64,000 nt of DNA from Planktosalinus lacus (GCF_014640155.1 NZ_BMGK01000006.1:124001-188000); one strand, 5' to 3'; counted from the first letter of the stretch, positions 1-8,008 are shown. Notes: generated by a model not told the origin, from the sequence alone. Translations and numbers: made by a program.

Positions 1-419
1 CTGAATTTCGCAACGAAGGTGCAAACGGAGTGCGATCAATTGCGGAAGACAAAAATGGCGACTTTTGGTTCAATACCGAATATCGCTATCGTGTTTACGA
101 CAGCGCAACGTTAGATAACAATCAATTTTACACAAGACACCAAAGTATAGGTGGGTTAGATGGGAAAAAGGACAGCAATTTGGACGAGTATCTATCAACA
201 GTAAGAGACGACAATAACAATTTATGGTTTGTAACCTATCGTGATGGCGTTTGGAAATATGACGGAACAAACGTCACTCATTACCCGGTTCAGTATAATT
301 CAACAGACATTACATTATTCAGCATTTACAAAGACAACCATGGTGCCCTTTGGCTTGGAACGCACGAAAACGGGGCATTTAAATTTAATGGGACAATATT
401 TGAAAAATTCATACTATGA
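1..419 (+). CDS. Sensor beta-propeller protein, 3' end only (5' cut by window edge)
   Basis: The frame is open from base 3 through the left edge, so only the C-terminal ~138 residues are present. They hold three spaced repeats of the type GVRSIAEDKNGDFWF, DDNNNLWFVTYRDGVWKYDG and DNHGALWLGTHENGAFKFNG, the signature of two-component-regulator propeller (Reg_prop) blades found in periplasmic sensors and lipoproteins of Bacteroidota. The protein stops shortly after the last blade, with no membrane helix, kinase or HTH following, so this is a stand-alone propeller rather than a hybrid two-component sensor. The ligand is unknown. A GTG at base 30 could be read as a start, but the homologous repeat pattern continues upstream of it. 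Confidence 0.75.
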   Translation, partial: EFRNEGANGVRSIAEDKNGDFWFNTEYRYRVYDSATLDNNQFYTRHQSIGGLDGKKDSNLDEYLSTVRDDNNNLWFVTYRDGVWKYDGTNVTHYPVQYNSTDITLFSIYKDNHGALWLGTHENGAFKFNGTIFEKFIL

Positions 420-438
420 TAATTGAAAGAAGAGTAGC

Positions 439-491
439 CGCTTACAATGTTTAAAAATGTATTAAAACGCATTTTACACTAAATGTAAGCG
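439..491. repeat. Nested inverted repeat between genes
   Basis: CGCTTACA (439-446) pairs perfectly with TGTAAGCG (484-491), and inside it AAAATG can pair with CATTTT. The result is a long imperfect hairpin in the gap between two plus-strand genes. It has no T-tract, so it is not a normal intrinsic terminator. The size resembles an integron attC site, but the RYYYAAC/GTTRRRY core boxes are absent. Confidence 0.5.
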
Positions 492-539
492 AACATTCAT
501 AAAGACCAAGCAACCAAAAAAATACAGACATAAATTGGA

Positions 540-1163
540 ATGAGAACTTATTATTTTCAAATAGCTAGCATACTTCTACTTGTGCTTTCCATCATTGCCT
601 TTTCAGACAATTTAATTACTGATGTGGGGCAAGAAAGCAACAGCGACCCGAAGTTTATTATCCACGGACTGTTGATGTTTGCCTGGTTTATACTATTTGT
701 CATCCAAGCTAATTTTATACGAAAAAGAAATTACATAGCACATATGAAATGGGGGGTTGCAGGTTTTGTGATAGCCATTTTAGTGGTTTTAAGCACCGTA
801 TATATCATTAGTGAAGCCTATGATGGAGGCTGGAGTGCACTGAAGTATTTTGAAAAAGCAATCCTTTTATTTATACCCAGTTTTGCCGTTTTAATCCTAC
901 TGGGATATCTAAACAGAAAAAAGGGTAACAGACACAAGCGGTTTATTTATATGGGTACTTTGTTGATTCTGGAACCCATATTAGATAGGGTTGCAACAAA
1001 CCTTCATATTGGAAATAATGTACTATTTGTTATTCTCGTTTGGAATGGGCTGTTCATTTCCTTGTTTGTATATGACTTGTTGACAATAAAAAAAATACAT
1101 AAAATCAGTTGGATGGGATATCTATGGTTTTATGTGGTGTGGACAATTTCATTCCTCACATAA
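540..1163 (+). CDS. Polytopic membrane protein, unknown function
   Basis: This is a 207-residue protein made almost entirely of hydrophobic segments, about seven predicted helices (roughly residues 5-25, 38-60, 69-91, 104-123, 135-152, 158-181 and 187-206). A histidine sits at the start of the second helix (IIHGLLMFAWF), and another follows the first cytoplasmic-type basic loop (YIAHMKWG). That layout loosely resembles small heme- or quinone-interacting membrane families such as DUF2306, but no family can be named with confidence. It has no signal peptide other than the first helix. It stands alone between the propeller remnant and a TPR lipoprotein on the same strand. The C-terminus is short and ends within the last helix. 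Confidence 0.65.
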   Translation: MRTYYFQIASILLLVLSIIAFSDNLITDVGQESNSDPKFIIHGLLMFAWFILFVIQANFIRKRNYIAHMKWGVAGFVIAILVVLSTVYIISEAYDGGWSALKYFEKAILLFIPSFAVLILLGYLNRKKGNRHKRFIYMGTLLILEPILDRVATNLHIGNNVLFVILVWNGLFISLFVYDLLTIKKIHKISWMGYLWFYVVWTISFLT

Positions 1164-1256
1164 AAACGGACTTTAAAATGGCGGTACACAAAAGCGTATA
1201 TGTGGTTATAGTGGTTAATTGGTAAACCGTTAACTTTGAATTTAATAGAACCTGAT

Positions 1257-2120
1257 ATGAAGATTAAATATTTTACTTTAGGTATAGTTTTAGTTGTACT
1301 AATATCTTGCAATCAAAACACTTCCAAGAATCAAAATAGTCAAGCAGCATATGATTATGGTACAAAAAATGATTCTGCCCTTTTTTATTTTAATAAAGGC
1401 TGGGAGTATATTATGGATTATGGCCAATGGACCTTGTCTGAAAAAGCTTTTAGAAAAGCGGTCGAATTTGATACCACTTTTTTGGTTGGGAAAAGTTTAG
1501 TTGGGAAAATAACCCAAGATCTTGACGAGCGGATAAGGCTGTGGGATGAATTGAACATAAAAAAACAAAACGCTTCCAAAGATGAACAATTACTGTTAGA
1601 ATCAACACTCAATATATTGGAGTTATTTAATGCTCGAGACCAAAACATGAAATTGGATAAGAAATTTATGTCTGATTTTAAGGAAATGTCAGAATCCAAT
1701 TATAGAGAGTTTGTTCATAAATACCCAAATGAATCTTATTTTAAAGCAGAATATTTTGAAATTTTACATTCAAATCACAATGCCCAAGTGGCTTTAGATT
1801 CATTAAATTTTCTCTCAACAACAAAACAAAAGGAACTTCCTTCTTTTATTAGTCTTGCTGCTGCCTTTGAATCTGATTTAGGAAATTATGAAAAAGCCCT
1901 TTCACTTGCAGATAAATTACAAACAAAAATCAACAATCCGGATATTCCTGCACCTTATGTATTGTATGCTCAGATTTACTCAAAGATGGATAGTCTTTCA
2001 TTGACTAAAACATATATCGATAAGGCTGTAGCATTGGACACGAATCATCTAATTGCTAAAAGACTAAAAACCTATATTGACAGTAAACTAAAACCTAAAG
2101 TTAACAATGGCTTTAAGTAA
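1257..2120 (+). CDS. TPR-repeat lipoprotein
   Basis: The start is set at the ATG at 1257 because it gives a clean lipoprotein signal (MKIKYFTLGIVLVVLISC, Cys18). An upstream in-frame TTG at 1236 would put seven extra residues in front of the signal. The mature part is helical and contains tetratricopeptide-like units: one near residues 45-80 (FNKGWEYIMDYGQWTLSEKA), one near 200-225 (GNYEKALSLADKLQ) and one near 230-265 (YAQIYSKMDSLSLTKTYIDK). TPR lipoproteins of this size act as protein-interaction scaffolds on the periplasmic side of a membrane. No partner is evident here, since neighbours on both sides are unrelated single genes. The family assignment is good and the function unknown. Confidence 0.75.
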   Translation: MKIKYFTLGIVLVVLISCNQNTSKNQNSQAAYDYGTKNDSALFYFNKGWEYIMDYGQWTLSEKAFRKAVEFDTTFLVGKSLVGKITQDLDERIRLWDELNIKKQNASKDEQLLLESTLNILELFNARDQNMKLDKKFMSDFKEMSESNYREFVHKYPNESYFKAEYFEILHSNHNAQVALDSLNFLSTTKQKELPSFISLAAAFESDLGNYEKALSLADKLQTKINNPDIPAPYVLYAQIYSKMDSLSLTKTYIDKAVALDTNHLIAKRLKTYIDSKLKPKVNNGFK

Positions 2121-2450
2121 ATGCTTGTTCTCGTCCGTTTTTGAGAATTGTTTAGGACCAGTTTGTTGCATTGTTACAGTAATGGTGTTTTACATTTTTT
2201 TTATATTTGTTTAAGCCTCAGAAGTTTCTCATCCCCCGAAGCTTTTTCAGCGAAGGGAAACTGCGAAGGGGGATAGCGAAGGAGGCAGTACTCCCCAATG
2301 GTTTTTTTTAAATTAAATGGTGTCGCTATGTACTTTTAAACTGTATGTAAGACATTAATCAAATAAACAAACAGTTCAGAAAAGGAATAGACCAGCAAAG
2401 TCTGGTGATATTGCTTTAATACTAACGTTTGCAGTCATTAAATAATAGTT
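2121..2450. other. Intergenic region with hairpin and 13-bp periodic repeat
   Basis: No convincing gene is present in these 330 bases. They contain ATCCCCC (2231-2237) facing GGGGGAT (2268-2274), and within and after this three GCGAAGG words start at 2250, 2263 and 2276, exactly 13 bases apart. The GC-rich patch is unlike its AT-rich surroundings, which suggests a dispersed repeat or a structured RNA. A TATATTTG box, matching the flavobacterial -7 element, lies at 2202-2209, but no TTG box sits at the right distance. Confidence 0.45.
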
Positions 2451-2951
2451 ATGAAACACATTTTAATCCTTTTGATATTCATTTGGGGAGTTAGTTCCTG
2501 TAATCATCAAATAAATGAAGAGAAGGCGCCGATTATCAAAAGCGACAGTTTAGTAGTTCAGCAAGATCTCGCGCAAGTTAAGGACCTGATAAGGCATTCT
2601 TTTGAAGACATTTGGTCAAATCTGGATTCAACTAAAATAGCGACACATCACACAGATGATTTTTTGCTTCTCGAAAATGGCATTGTTTGGAATAATGATT
2701 CTGTAAAGCATTACTTAAACAGGGAACGTAAAGAAATGGAAGTCTATCAATATAAGCGGTTAAATACATTTGACTTTATACAATCAGTGCACAACCAAAC
2801 TTCCATCTGGATAGCCTATAATAACTATGGAACCTGGGTAAAAGGAACTGATACTTTAGGAAGCGTACACTGGTTAGAAAGTGTAATTGCTGTAAAAGAC
2901 CGTGACAAATGGAAACTACAGCAATTGCATTCTACCACTGTTAAAAATTAA
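2451..2951 (+). CDS. NTF2-like (SnoaL/DUF4440-type) lipoprotein
   Basis: The first 17 residues form a lipoprotein signal ending in the lipobox GVSSC (Cys17). The rest, about residues 35-166, has the pattern of the NTF2-like cone fold used by DUF4440/SnoaL proteins: a helix ending in DIWSNLDSTKIATHH, the FLLLENG hairpin, and a C-terminal strand pair with HWLESVIAVKDRDKWKLQQL. Such proteins bind small hydrophobic ligands or act as simple hydrolases or isomerases. No catalytic residue can be assigned from sequence alone. The gene is followed after 57 bases by another small lipoprotein gene, so the two may be transcribed together. Confidence 0.7.
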   Translation: MKHILILLIFIWGVSSCNHQINEEKAPIIKSDSLVVQQDLAQVKDLIRHSFEDIWSNLDSTKIATHHTDDFLLLENGIVWNNDSVKHYLNRERKEMEVYQYKRLNTFDFIQSVHNQTSIWIAYNNYGTWVKGTDTLGSVHWLESVIAVKDRDKWKLQQLHSTTVKN

Positions 2952-3008
2952 TAAACAAACTGCCGGAAACGTGATAAGCGTTCAAAGGTCTGAAAACCAT
3001 TAGTCAAT

Positions 3009-3506
3009 ATGAAAAAGTCAGAGTTTATTCAGCATCCATCAAAATTACTGCTCATTGCTTTTGTCTTGATTTGCTGTTTTTCGTGCAAACAAAAATCAAC
3101 GAATGAAAATTTAAAAACCAACACTGTAGCCCAACCTTTTGCAACATACAATCACACGGCTTTTGTTGTTAAAAATTTAGATTCAAGTGTTGCTTTTTAC
3201 AACTACGTTTTTGAATTTGACACCATTCATTATCCATTTCCTTACAGAGAACACATCAGAGCAAAATGGATGTCAACAGGGAATGGTGGAGAATTGCATT
3301 TGGGGGAATTTAAAGGAGATACAACACAGTATTATGATCCCGGACATATTGGATTTACAATATCATCGATCGATACCATTCTATCAAGGTTAGAAGAATT
3401 AAACTATGAGCTTCCTGAAATGGAACATATGCCCAATGGAGAACGAACCATTCACATGGCAGATATGGATGGAAATAACATTCATATCATTGAACGAAAA
3501 CAATAA
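3009..3506 (+). CDS. VOC-fold (glyoxalase-like) lipoprotein
   Basis: An N-terminal basic stretch is followed by a hydrophobic segment and the lipobox CCFSC (Cys26), so this metal-dependent-looking protein is predicted to be membrane-anchored outside the cytoplasm. The mature part is one vicinal-oxygen-chelate unit of two beta-alpha-beta-beta-beta modules. The candidate metal ligands are H49 (YNHTAFVV), H97 or E100 (ELHLGE), H113 (GHIGFTI) and E162 (IHIIERK), the usual spacing of the superfamily. Most VOC enzymes are cytosolic, so a lipoprotein version is less common, though known in Bacteroidota. The substrate is unknown. Confidence 0.8.
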   Translation: MKKSEFIQHPSKLLLIAFVLICCFSCKQKSTNENLKTNTVAQPFATYNHTAFVVKNLDSSVAFYNYVFEFDTIHYPFPYREHIRAKWMSTGNGGELHLGEFKGDTTQYYDPGHIGFTISSIDTILSRLEELNYELPEMEHMPNGERTIHMADMDGNNIHIIERKQ

Positions 3507-3527
3507 AACCGGTGTATACCTAACAAC

Positions 3528-4265
3528 ATGATTAAGTTTTTTAGACGCATTAGGCATAAGTTACTGACTGAAAACAATTTCAGAAAATATCTTCTGTATG
3601 CAATTGGAGAAATAATTCTAGTAGTGATAGGGATCTTGATCGCCTTGCAGATTAATAATTGGAATGATAGAAAGCAACAACATCAATCTGATATTGAGTT
3701 TTTAAATAACTTGAAAGGGGAAATCATCTTGGATACTTTGGCATTCTCACACCAAACTAAGTGGTACAATGAAATCAATGAAAACGTACGTAGTACGCTA
3801 TTTATGATAGACACCTCAGAAGCATTGAATGAGGAACAAATCAAGCTGATCAGTAAAACAATAGTTCAGGCAGAATACTTACTCCCTGTGCAAAAAAACA
3901 TCGATAGGAACGGCTTGATCGTTGCCTCGGGTTCAATTAAAAGATTAAACCGGGATTTACATTATAAATACTTACGCTATCTTGAATCAATTGATTTTAG
4001 TTATGATTTGACCATCAAGCTGGGGGATGCTTTGGTTACTATTGCAAACAATGAACTATACCCAAGTGTAGATCTCAATTTTACTGACGACACTAAAAGT
4101 CAAGTAACGTTTGATCTTAAGACTCTAAAAAACAACAGAACCGTTCATAACGCACTTCAGAAGTCAATATACTATCGTGGTGCTATCATAGATGTGAATA
4201 AACCTATATTAACCAGGGCGAGGTCTATTATCGAAGCGATCGATGCTATTTTAGAGAAGGAATAG
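3528..4265 (+). CDS. DUF6090 family membrane protein
   Basis: The N-terminus is diagnostic of this Bacteroidota family: a short amphipathic basic leader (IKFFRRIRHKLLTENNFRKY), then the conserved segment YAIGEIILVVIGILIALQIN, a single membrane helix at about residues 24-44, followed directly by NWND. The remaining ~200 residues are predicted helical and extracytoplasmic or cytoplasmic by charge, with no enzyme motif. Family members occur in multiple copies in flavobacterial genomes and their role is not established. The gene begins 21 bases after the VOC lipoprotein gene, compatible with cotranscription. Confidence 0.85.
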   Translation: MIKFFRRIRHKLLTENNFRKYLLYAIGEIILVVIGILIALQINNWNDRKQQHQSDIEFLNNLKGEIILDTLAFSHQTKWYNEINENVRSTLFMIDTSEALNEEQIKLISKTIVQAEYLLPVQKNIDRNGLIVASGSIKRLNRDLHYKYLRYLESIDFSYDLTIKLGDALVTIANNELYPSVDLNFTDDTKSQVTFDLKTLKNNRTVHNALQKSIYYRGAIIDVNKPILTRARSIIEAIDAILEKE

Positions 4266-4278
4266 TGAATATATTTGC

Positions 4279-4311
4279 AACCCAGAAAGGGTTCTAAACC
4301 CCTCATGGGTT
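4279..4311. repeat. 33-base palindromic repeat, divergent copy
   Basis: The element has the form AACCC-x-GGGTT-CTA-AACCC-x-GGGTT, two short palindromic halves separated by CTA. It matches the copy at 5691-5723 in length, spacing and all four AACCC/GGGTT boxes but differs inside the halves (AGAAA and CTCAT here). The two copies bracket the amidohydrolase gene. Confidence 0.7.
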
Positions 4312-4376
4312 CACAAAAAAAGTGATACATTAGCAACACGATAGTCCTATTTCAAATAACTAAGTATACTAAACGA

Positions 4377-5678
4377 ATGAATAAAATGATACACGCTATC
4401 CTGCTGTTGTTGTGTTGTTTACAAATCACAGCAATAGGTTACTCCCAGGATGTATATATAAAAGCCGGTCAACTGTTTGACAGTCAAAAAAAGGAACTCC
4501 GGCACAACCAGGTCATTTATATCAGTGGCACTTCAATTGAGTCTGTCGGTGGGTTTGAAAGCATTCCTGAGCATGCTGAAATCATTGATTTAACTGGCTA
4601 TACGGTTCTTCCGGGACTGATAGATGCCCATACACATGTATTGTTTTCTCAAACCGCTAAGGATGACTTTGCGGCACATAGCATACATACCCTTGTGATG
4701 GAAAGCGAGGCGTTGAGAGTGCTTCGAGGAGCCAAAAGAGCGCAGTCTTATTTGGACGTGGGCATCACCAGCATCAAGGATTTGGGCAACTCAGGACTTT
4801 TTCTGGATACCGCCCTTAGGGATGCCATCAATGAAGGCACGGTGGCAGGTCCGCGTGTGTTTGCTTCGGGGCCCATACTGGCAGCAGCAGGAGGGCAGCT
4901 TTATGGGGTGCCTTCTGACCAACAACACATTATAGATGAAGAATACCGCATTGTAAAAGGAGTGGAGGACGCCCGTAACGCGGTGCGTGAACACGTCAAT
5001 CAAAACGTAAACCTTATTAAAATATGTGCAGACAACCTCCCCAATAAAGCATTGCTCTCTGTAGATGAAATGAAAGCCATCGTTCAAACAGCCCATGAAT
5101 ATGGCCTGACCGTAACCGCCCATGCCGTGACCAATCAATCTGCCTGGAACGCCATTGAGGCAGGAGTAGACGGCATTGAACACGGTTTTAATATAGCTGA
5201 TAGCACCTTGACGTTGATGGCACAAAAAAAGGTGTTTCTGGTGCCCACAGAAAACAGCAGGGCCTATATGGAACAATATGCTACCCTGGCAGGCTATGAA
5301 ACCGGAGAGGCAGACTGGATTGATTATTATATGGAGAATATGAAAAAGAGACTTACAAGCGCACTAAACAAAGGAGTTCCCATTGTTGCAGGTTCTGATA
5401 ACTATACTCATATCGGTGGGACACGCGGGGAGTCGTCAAGAGATATGTTTCGCTATTATTTTGAAGCGGGAATGCACCCCTTGGATATATTACATTCAGC
5501 CACGTATCTTTCTGCAGTTTGTTTAAACAAGGAGAAAGAGATTGGCAGTCTCATACCCGGAGCTAAAGCAGATATCATTGCCGTAAAAGGGAATCTGGAA
5601 AACGACTTTCTCAAAACCCTAGAACAATTGGTGTTTGTCATGAAAAACGGCGCTGTCTACCTTCAAAAAATGGAATAA
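4377..5678 (+). CDS. Secreted metal-dependent amidohydrolase
   Basis: This is a 433-residue protein of the imidazolonepropionase-like branch of the amidohydrolase superfamily. A signal peptide covers about residues 1-24, so the enzyme is exported. The small beta-sandwich (25-80) leads into the TIM barrel with the expected ligands: H85 and H87 (LIDAHTHVLF), K215 as the likely bridging carboxylated lysine (NLIKICADN), H249 (VTAHAV), H269 (GIEHG) and D341 (AGSDN). All key residues are present. Exported relatives act on dipeptides (Xaa-Pro or aryl-dipeptidases) or cyclic amides, but the exact substrate cannot be read from sequence. The gene is monocistronic and lies between the two 33-base repeats. 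Confidence 0.88.
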   Translation: MNKMIHAILLLLCCLQITAIGYSQDVYIKAGQLFDSQKKELRHNQVIYISGTSIESVGGFESIPEHAEIIDLTGYTVLPGLIDAHTHVLFSQTAKDDFAAHSIHTLVMESEALRVLRGAKRAQSYLDVGITSIKDLGNSGLFLDTALRDAINEGTVAGPRVFASGPILAAAGGQLYGVPSDQQHIIDEEYRIVKGVEDARNAVREHVNQNVNLIKICADNLPNKALLSVDEMKAIVQTAHEYGLTVTAHAVTNQSAWNAIEAGVDGIEHGFNIADSTLTLMAQKKVFLVPTENSRAYMEQYATLAGYETGEADWIDYYMENMKKRLTSALNKGVPIVAGSDNYTHIGGTRGESSRDMFRYYFEAGMHPLDILHSATYLSAVCLNKEKEIGSLIPGAKADIIAVKGNLENDFLKTLEQLVFVMKNGAVYLQKME

Positions 5679-5690
5679 AGGTTTTTGTCC

Positions 5691-5723
5691 AACCCTTGAA
5701 GGGTTCTAAACCCTTCAAGGGTT
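5691..5723. repeat. 33-base palindromic repeat, perfect copy
   Basis: The sequence consists of two perfect 15-base palindromes, AACCCTTGAAGGGTT and AACCCTTCAAGGGTT, joined by CTA. It starts 12 bases after the amidohydrolase stop codon. No T-tract follows, so it does not look like a classical terminator. It is probably a dispersed REP-like element of this genome. Confidence 0.75.
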
Positions 5724-5896
5724 AATTACGTATTATGCTTCTTGAAAACTATTTTCTCTTAACATGGTTTTCCATAAAACCTTACATCTCTATTAAACTT
5801 AATAATTCCTGTATTTTTTCTACCTTTAAGATTTAAAATCAGGATGTATTTATAGAGCAAATGGTAAGCATTTAGAATACGCACATAAAGTTTTAT

Positions 5897-6691
5897 ATGG
5901 AAAAAAATGTAGTAGATAGAAATAATGTAATTCAATTTGGAAACGGGCAACAGCCCATGCTTTTTGCCCATGGGTATGGATGTGACCAAACCATGTGGCG
6001 CTTTATTACCCCTGAATTTGAAAACGAATATAAAATAGTACTTTTTGATCATACCGGTTCAGGTAATTCAGATGAATCGGCTTACGATTTTGAAAAATAT
6101 GACTCCTTGGATGGATATGCCCAAGATGTCATTGAACTCTGTGAGGAGCTGAAACTCAGTAAGGTGATTTTCATAGGGCACTCAGTGAGCTGTATGATTG
6201 GTGTGCTGGCAGCCATTCAGCGGCCTGAGCTTTTTGAGAAGCTTATTTTGATAGGTCCCTCACCACGTTATATCAACCAGGCCGAGTATTATGGTGGGTT
6301 CACAAAATCCGATATCGAAGATATGGTGGAGACCCTTGAGAGCAATTATTTGGGTTGGTCCAGCCACATCACGCCAATCATCACGGGGCACCCTGAAAAA
6401 CCGGAGTACTCAGATGAACTGCATAACAGCTTTTGCCGTATGAATCCTGAGATTGCCAAGCACTTTGCAAAGGTCACTTTTCTGGGGGATAACCGGGAGG
6501 ACCTTGCAAAAGTGAGTGTACCTGCCCAGGTCATTCAAAGCAACCCTGATGTGATTTCACGCATTGAAGTAGGTCAATATGTCCATAAGCATTTGCAGAA
6601 CAGTATCTATACAGAAATAAAAGTACCGGGACACACGCCACATCTCACAAACCCGGAGGCAACCATTGCAGCGATGAGACTGTTTCTTTAA
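5897..6691 (+). CDS. rsbQ: RsbQ-type alpha/beta hydrolase
   Basis: The 264-residue sequence matches Bacillus subtilis RsbQ along its length by recognisable blocks: MLFAHGYGCDQTMW, LFDHTGSGNSD, LDGYAQDVIELCEEL, IFIGHSVSCMIGVLA, IGPSPRYIN and EYYGGF. The Ser-His-Asp triad is predicted as S96 (GHSVS), D218 and H246 (PGHTPHL), the same order and nearly the same numbering as in RsbQ. In B. subtilis RsbQ is needed for activation of the PAS-containing phosphatase RsbP in the energy-stress branch of sigma-B control. Plant KAI2/D14 receptors share this fold. Here the stop codon overlaps by one base (TAATG) the start of a PAS histidine kinase, so the hydrolase probably supplies that PAS domain with a ligand or product. 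No RsbP or sigma-B is visible. Confidence 0.9.
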   Translation: MEKNVVDRNNVIQFGNGQQPMLFAHGYGCDQTMWRFITPEFENEYKIVLFDHTGSGNSDESAYDFEKYDSLDGYAQDVIELCEELKLSKVIFIGHSVSCMIGVLAAIQRPELFEKLILIGPSPRYINQAEYYGGFTKSDIEDMVETLESNYLGWSSHITPIITGHPEKPEYSDELHNSFCRMNPEIAKHFAKVTFLGDNREDLAKVSVPAQVIQSNPDVISRIEVGQYVHKHLQNSIYTEIKVPGHTPHLTNPEATIAAMRLFL

Positions 6692-7800
6692 TGAGTGAAA
6701 TGAAAAAACAAGTAACAGACCAGCTTCTCGATAACGCACCCTGTGGCTATTTGCAAATGGATACAGAAGGTACTGTATTGCAAATGAATAAAACATTAAG
6801 AAGGTGGCTTGGTTTTGAGGAGGAAGGAGCCTTAGAAGTCCATTCCATAGAGGATTTGTTCAGTATGGGAGGGAAGGTATACTACAATACCCATATACAA
6901 CCTTTGCTGCAAATGCAAAGGGAAGCCTCAGAAATCAATGTCTCGTTGAAAGGTAAAAACGCGACGACCTTACCGGTCTTGTTAAATGCAAAAAAAGATG
7001 CCCCTGAGCGCGGTAAAAAGGAAACATTCAGCGTGTTTGTAATAGACATCAGACAGCGAAAGCTGTATGAAAGTGAGTTATTGAAAGAACGTAAAAATGC
7101 AGAGGCCGCCTTAAAAAAGTTGAAACAAGTAAATAAAGACCTCGAGCAGTTTGCCCATACAGCTTCTCACGACCTTCAGAGTCCGTTGAGAACGATATCC
7201 GGAATGATTCATTTGCTCGAAAAGAAAAAGCTAATTACACCCGGCTCAGAAAGTGCCAAATTGTTTTCCCTGATTAAAAGCAATTCCAATCAAATGAGAT
7301 TGATGGTTCGCGATCTGCTTGAATATTCAAAAGTAGATGAGGACCCGTCTGTTTTTTCCCCTGTTTCAATTGAGGCAGTATGCAGGCAGGCGATTGATTT
7401 GCTGAAGGATGCTGTGGAAAAGAACGGGGCAATGTTTGATATAACTGAAATGCCAGTGATTTCAGGTTCAAAATCACAACTTGTAAGGCTTTTTCAGAAC
7501 CTTTTTGAGAATTCAATAAAATACCGGTCAAAAGAAGCACCCCATATTGTAGTGACACACAAAACAACCAATGGGTTTGAGTGTATTCAGGTGAGTGATA
7601 ATGGGATTGGGTTTGAAAAGGAACAGGCAACCAATATATTTACATTTATGAAGCGGTTGCATGCCAATGATAAGATACCCGGCACAGGGGTGGGCCTTGC
7701 GGCTTGTAAACGTATTATGAGAAATCACGGGGGTTCGATAAGCGCAGAAGCAGCACCGGGAAAGGGAGCTGTTTTTACACTTCAATTTCCGAGAGAGTGA
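6691..7800 (+). CDS. PAS-domain sensor histidine kinase
   Basis: This is a 369-residue soluble kinase with no membrane helix. It has a PAS domain at about residues 8-122 (LLDNAPCGYLQMDTEG onward), a coiled-coil linker (125-152), a HisKA dimerisation helix with phospho-acceptor H160 (ASHDLQSPLR), and a HATPase domain with N box (NLFENSIKYRS), G1 (DNGIGFEK) and G2 (GTGVGLAACK). The layout resembles phytochrome-like and cyanobacterial HWE-free kinases of Bacteroidota. It is translationally coupled to the RsbQ-type hydrolase. In B. subtilis the equivalent partner is a PAS-PP2C phosphatase, so the output module differs here. No response regulator is adjacent. Phosphotransfer to an unlinked regulator is inferred. 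Confidence 0.9.
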   Translation: MSEMKKQVTDQLLDNAPCGYLQMDTEGTVLQMNKTLRRWLGFEEEGALEVHSIEDLFSMGGKVYYNTHIQPLLQMQREASEINVSLKGKNATTLPVLLNAKKDAPERGKKETFSVFVIDIRQRKLYESELLKERKNAEAALKKLKQVNKDLEQFAHTASHDLQSPLRTISGMIHLLEKKKLITPGSESAKLFSLIKSNSNQMRLMVRDLLEYSKVDEDPSVFSPVSIEAVCRQAIDLLKDAVEKNGAMFDITEMPVISGSKSQLVRLFQNLFENSIKYRSKEAPHIVVTHKTTNGFECIQVSDNGIGFEKEQATNIFTFMKRLHANDKIPGTGVGLAACKRIMRNHGGSISAEAAPGKGAVFTLQFPRE

Positions 7801-7803
7801 ATA

Positions 7804-7831
7804 ATTAAGAATTAAGAATTAATAATTAGGA
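7804..7831. repeat. Four 7-bp tandem units
   Basis: ATTAAGA, ATTAAGA, ATTAATA and ATTAGGA follow one another directly after the kinase stop codon. This is a simple-sequence tract without any coding sense. Confidence 0.7.
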
Positions 7832-7941
7832 ATGGATTGTTGCGGTTTTATTGATGGTATTCAGCTAACTATATCTTGCTCTCATATCTTGAAAATAGGA
7901 GTTGATGAATTACAGTTAGTCTGTTTGATTGAACGACAATA

Positions 7942-7981
7942 AAGAAAGGGAGCCTCTCCCCAAAGGACTCCCTTCTTTTTT
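7942..7981. terminator. Bidirectional intrinsic terminator (copy A)
   Basis: The stem AAGGGAG-CC pairs with GGaCTCCCTT around a short CTCCCCAAA loop, and T-rich runs lie on both strands. It sits downstream of the CsbD-like gene on the minus strand and also of the kinase on the plus strand. A near-identical hairpin recurs at 8502-8537 as part of a larger duplication. Confidence 0.75.
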
Positions 7982-8008
7982 CAGATTAAGTGTTAGCGTT
8001 TGTAAGCT

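Noticed and set aside
439-491. Integron attC site
   Set aside because: Length and hairpin shape fit, but neither RYYYAAC nor GTTRRRY core boxes are present and no integrase is seen.
2202-2209. Promoter for the gene at 2451
   Set aside because: TATATTTG fits the -7 box, but there is no TTG 17-23 bases upstream and the gene starts 240 bases away.
4791-5276. Minus-strand gene opposite the amidohydrolase
   Set aside because: It is an antisense shadow of a well-conserved enzyme, Cys/His-rich and without any family resemblance.
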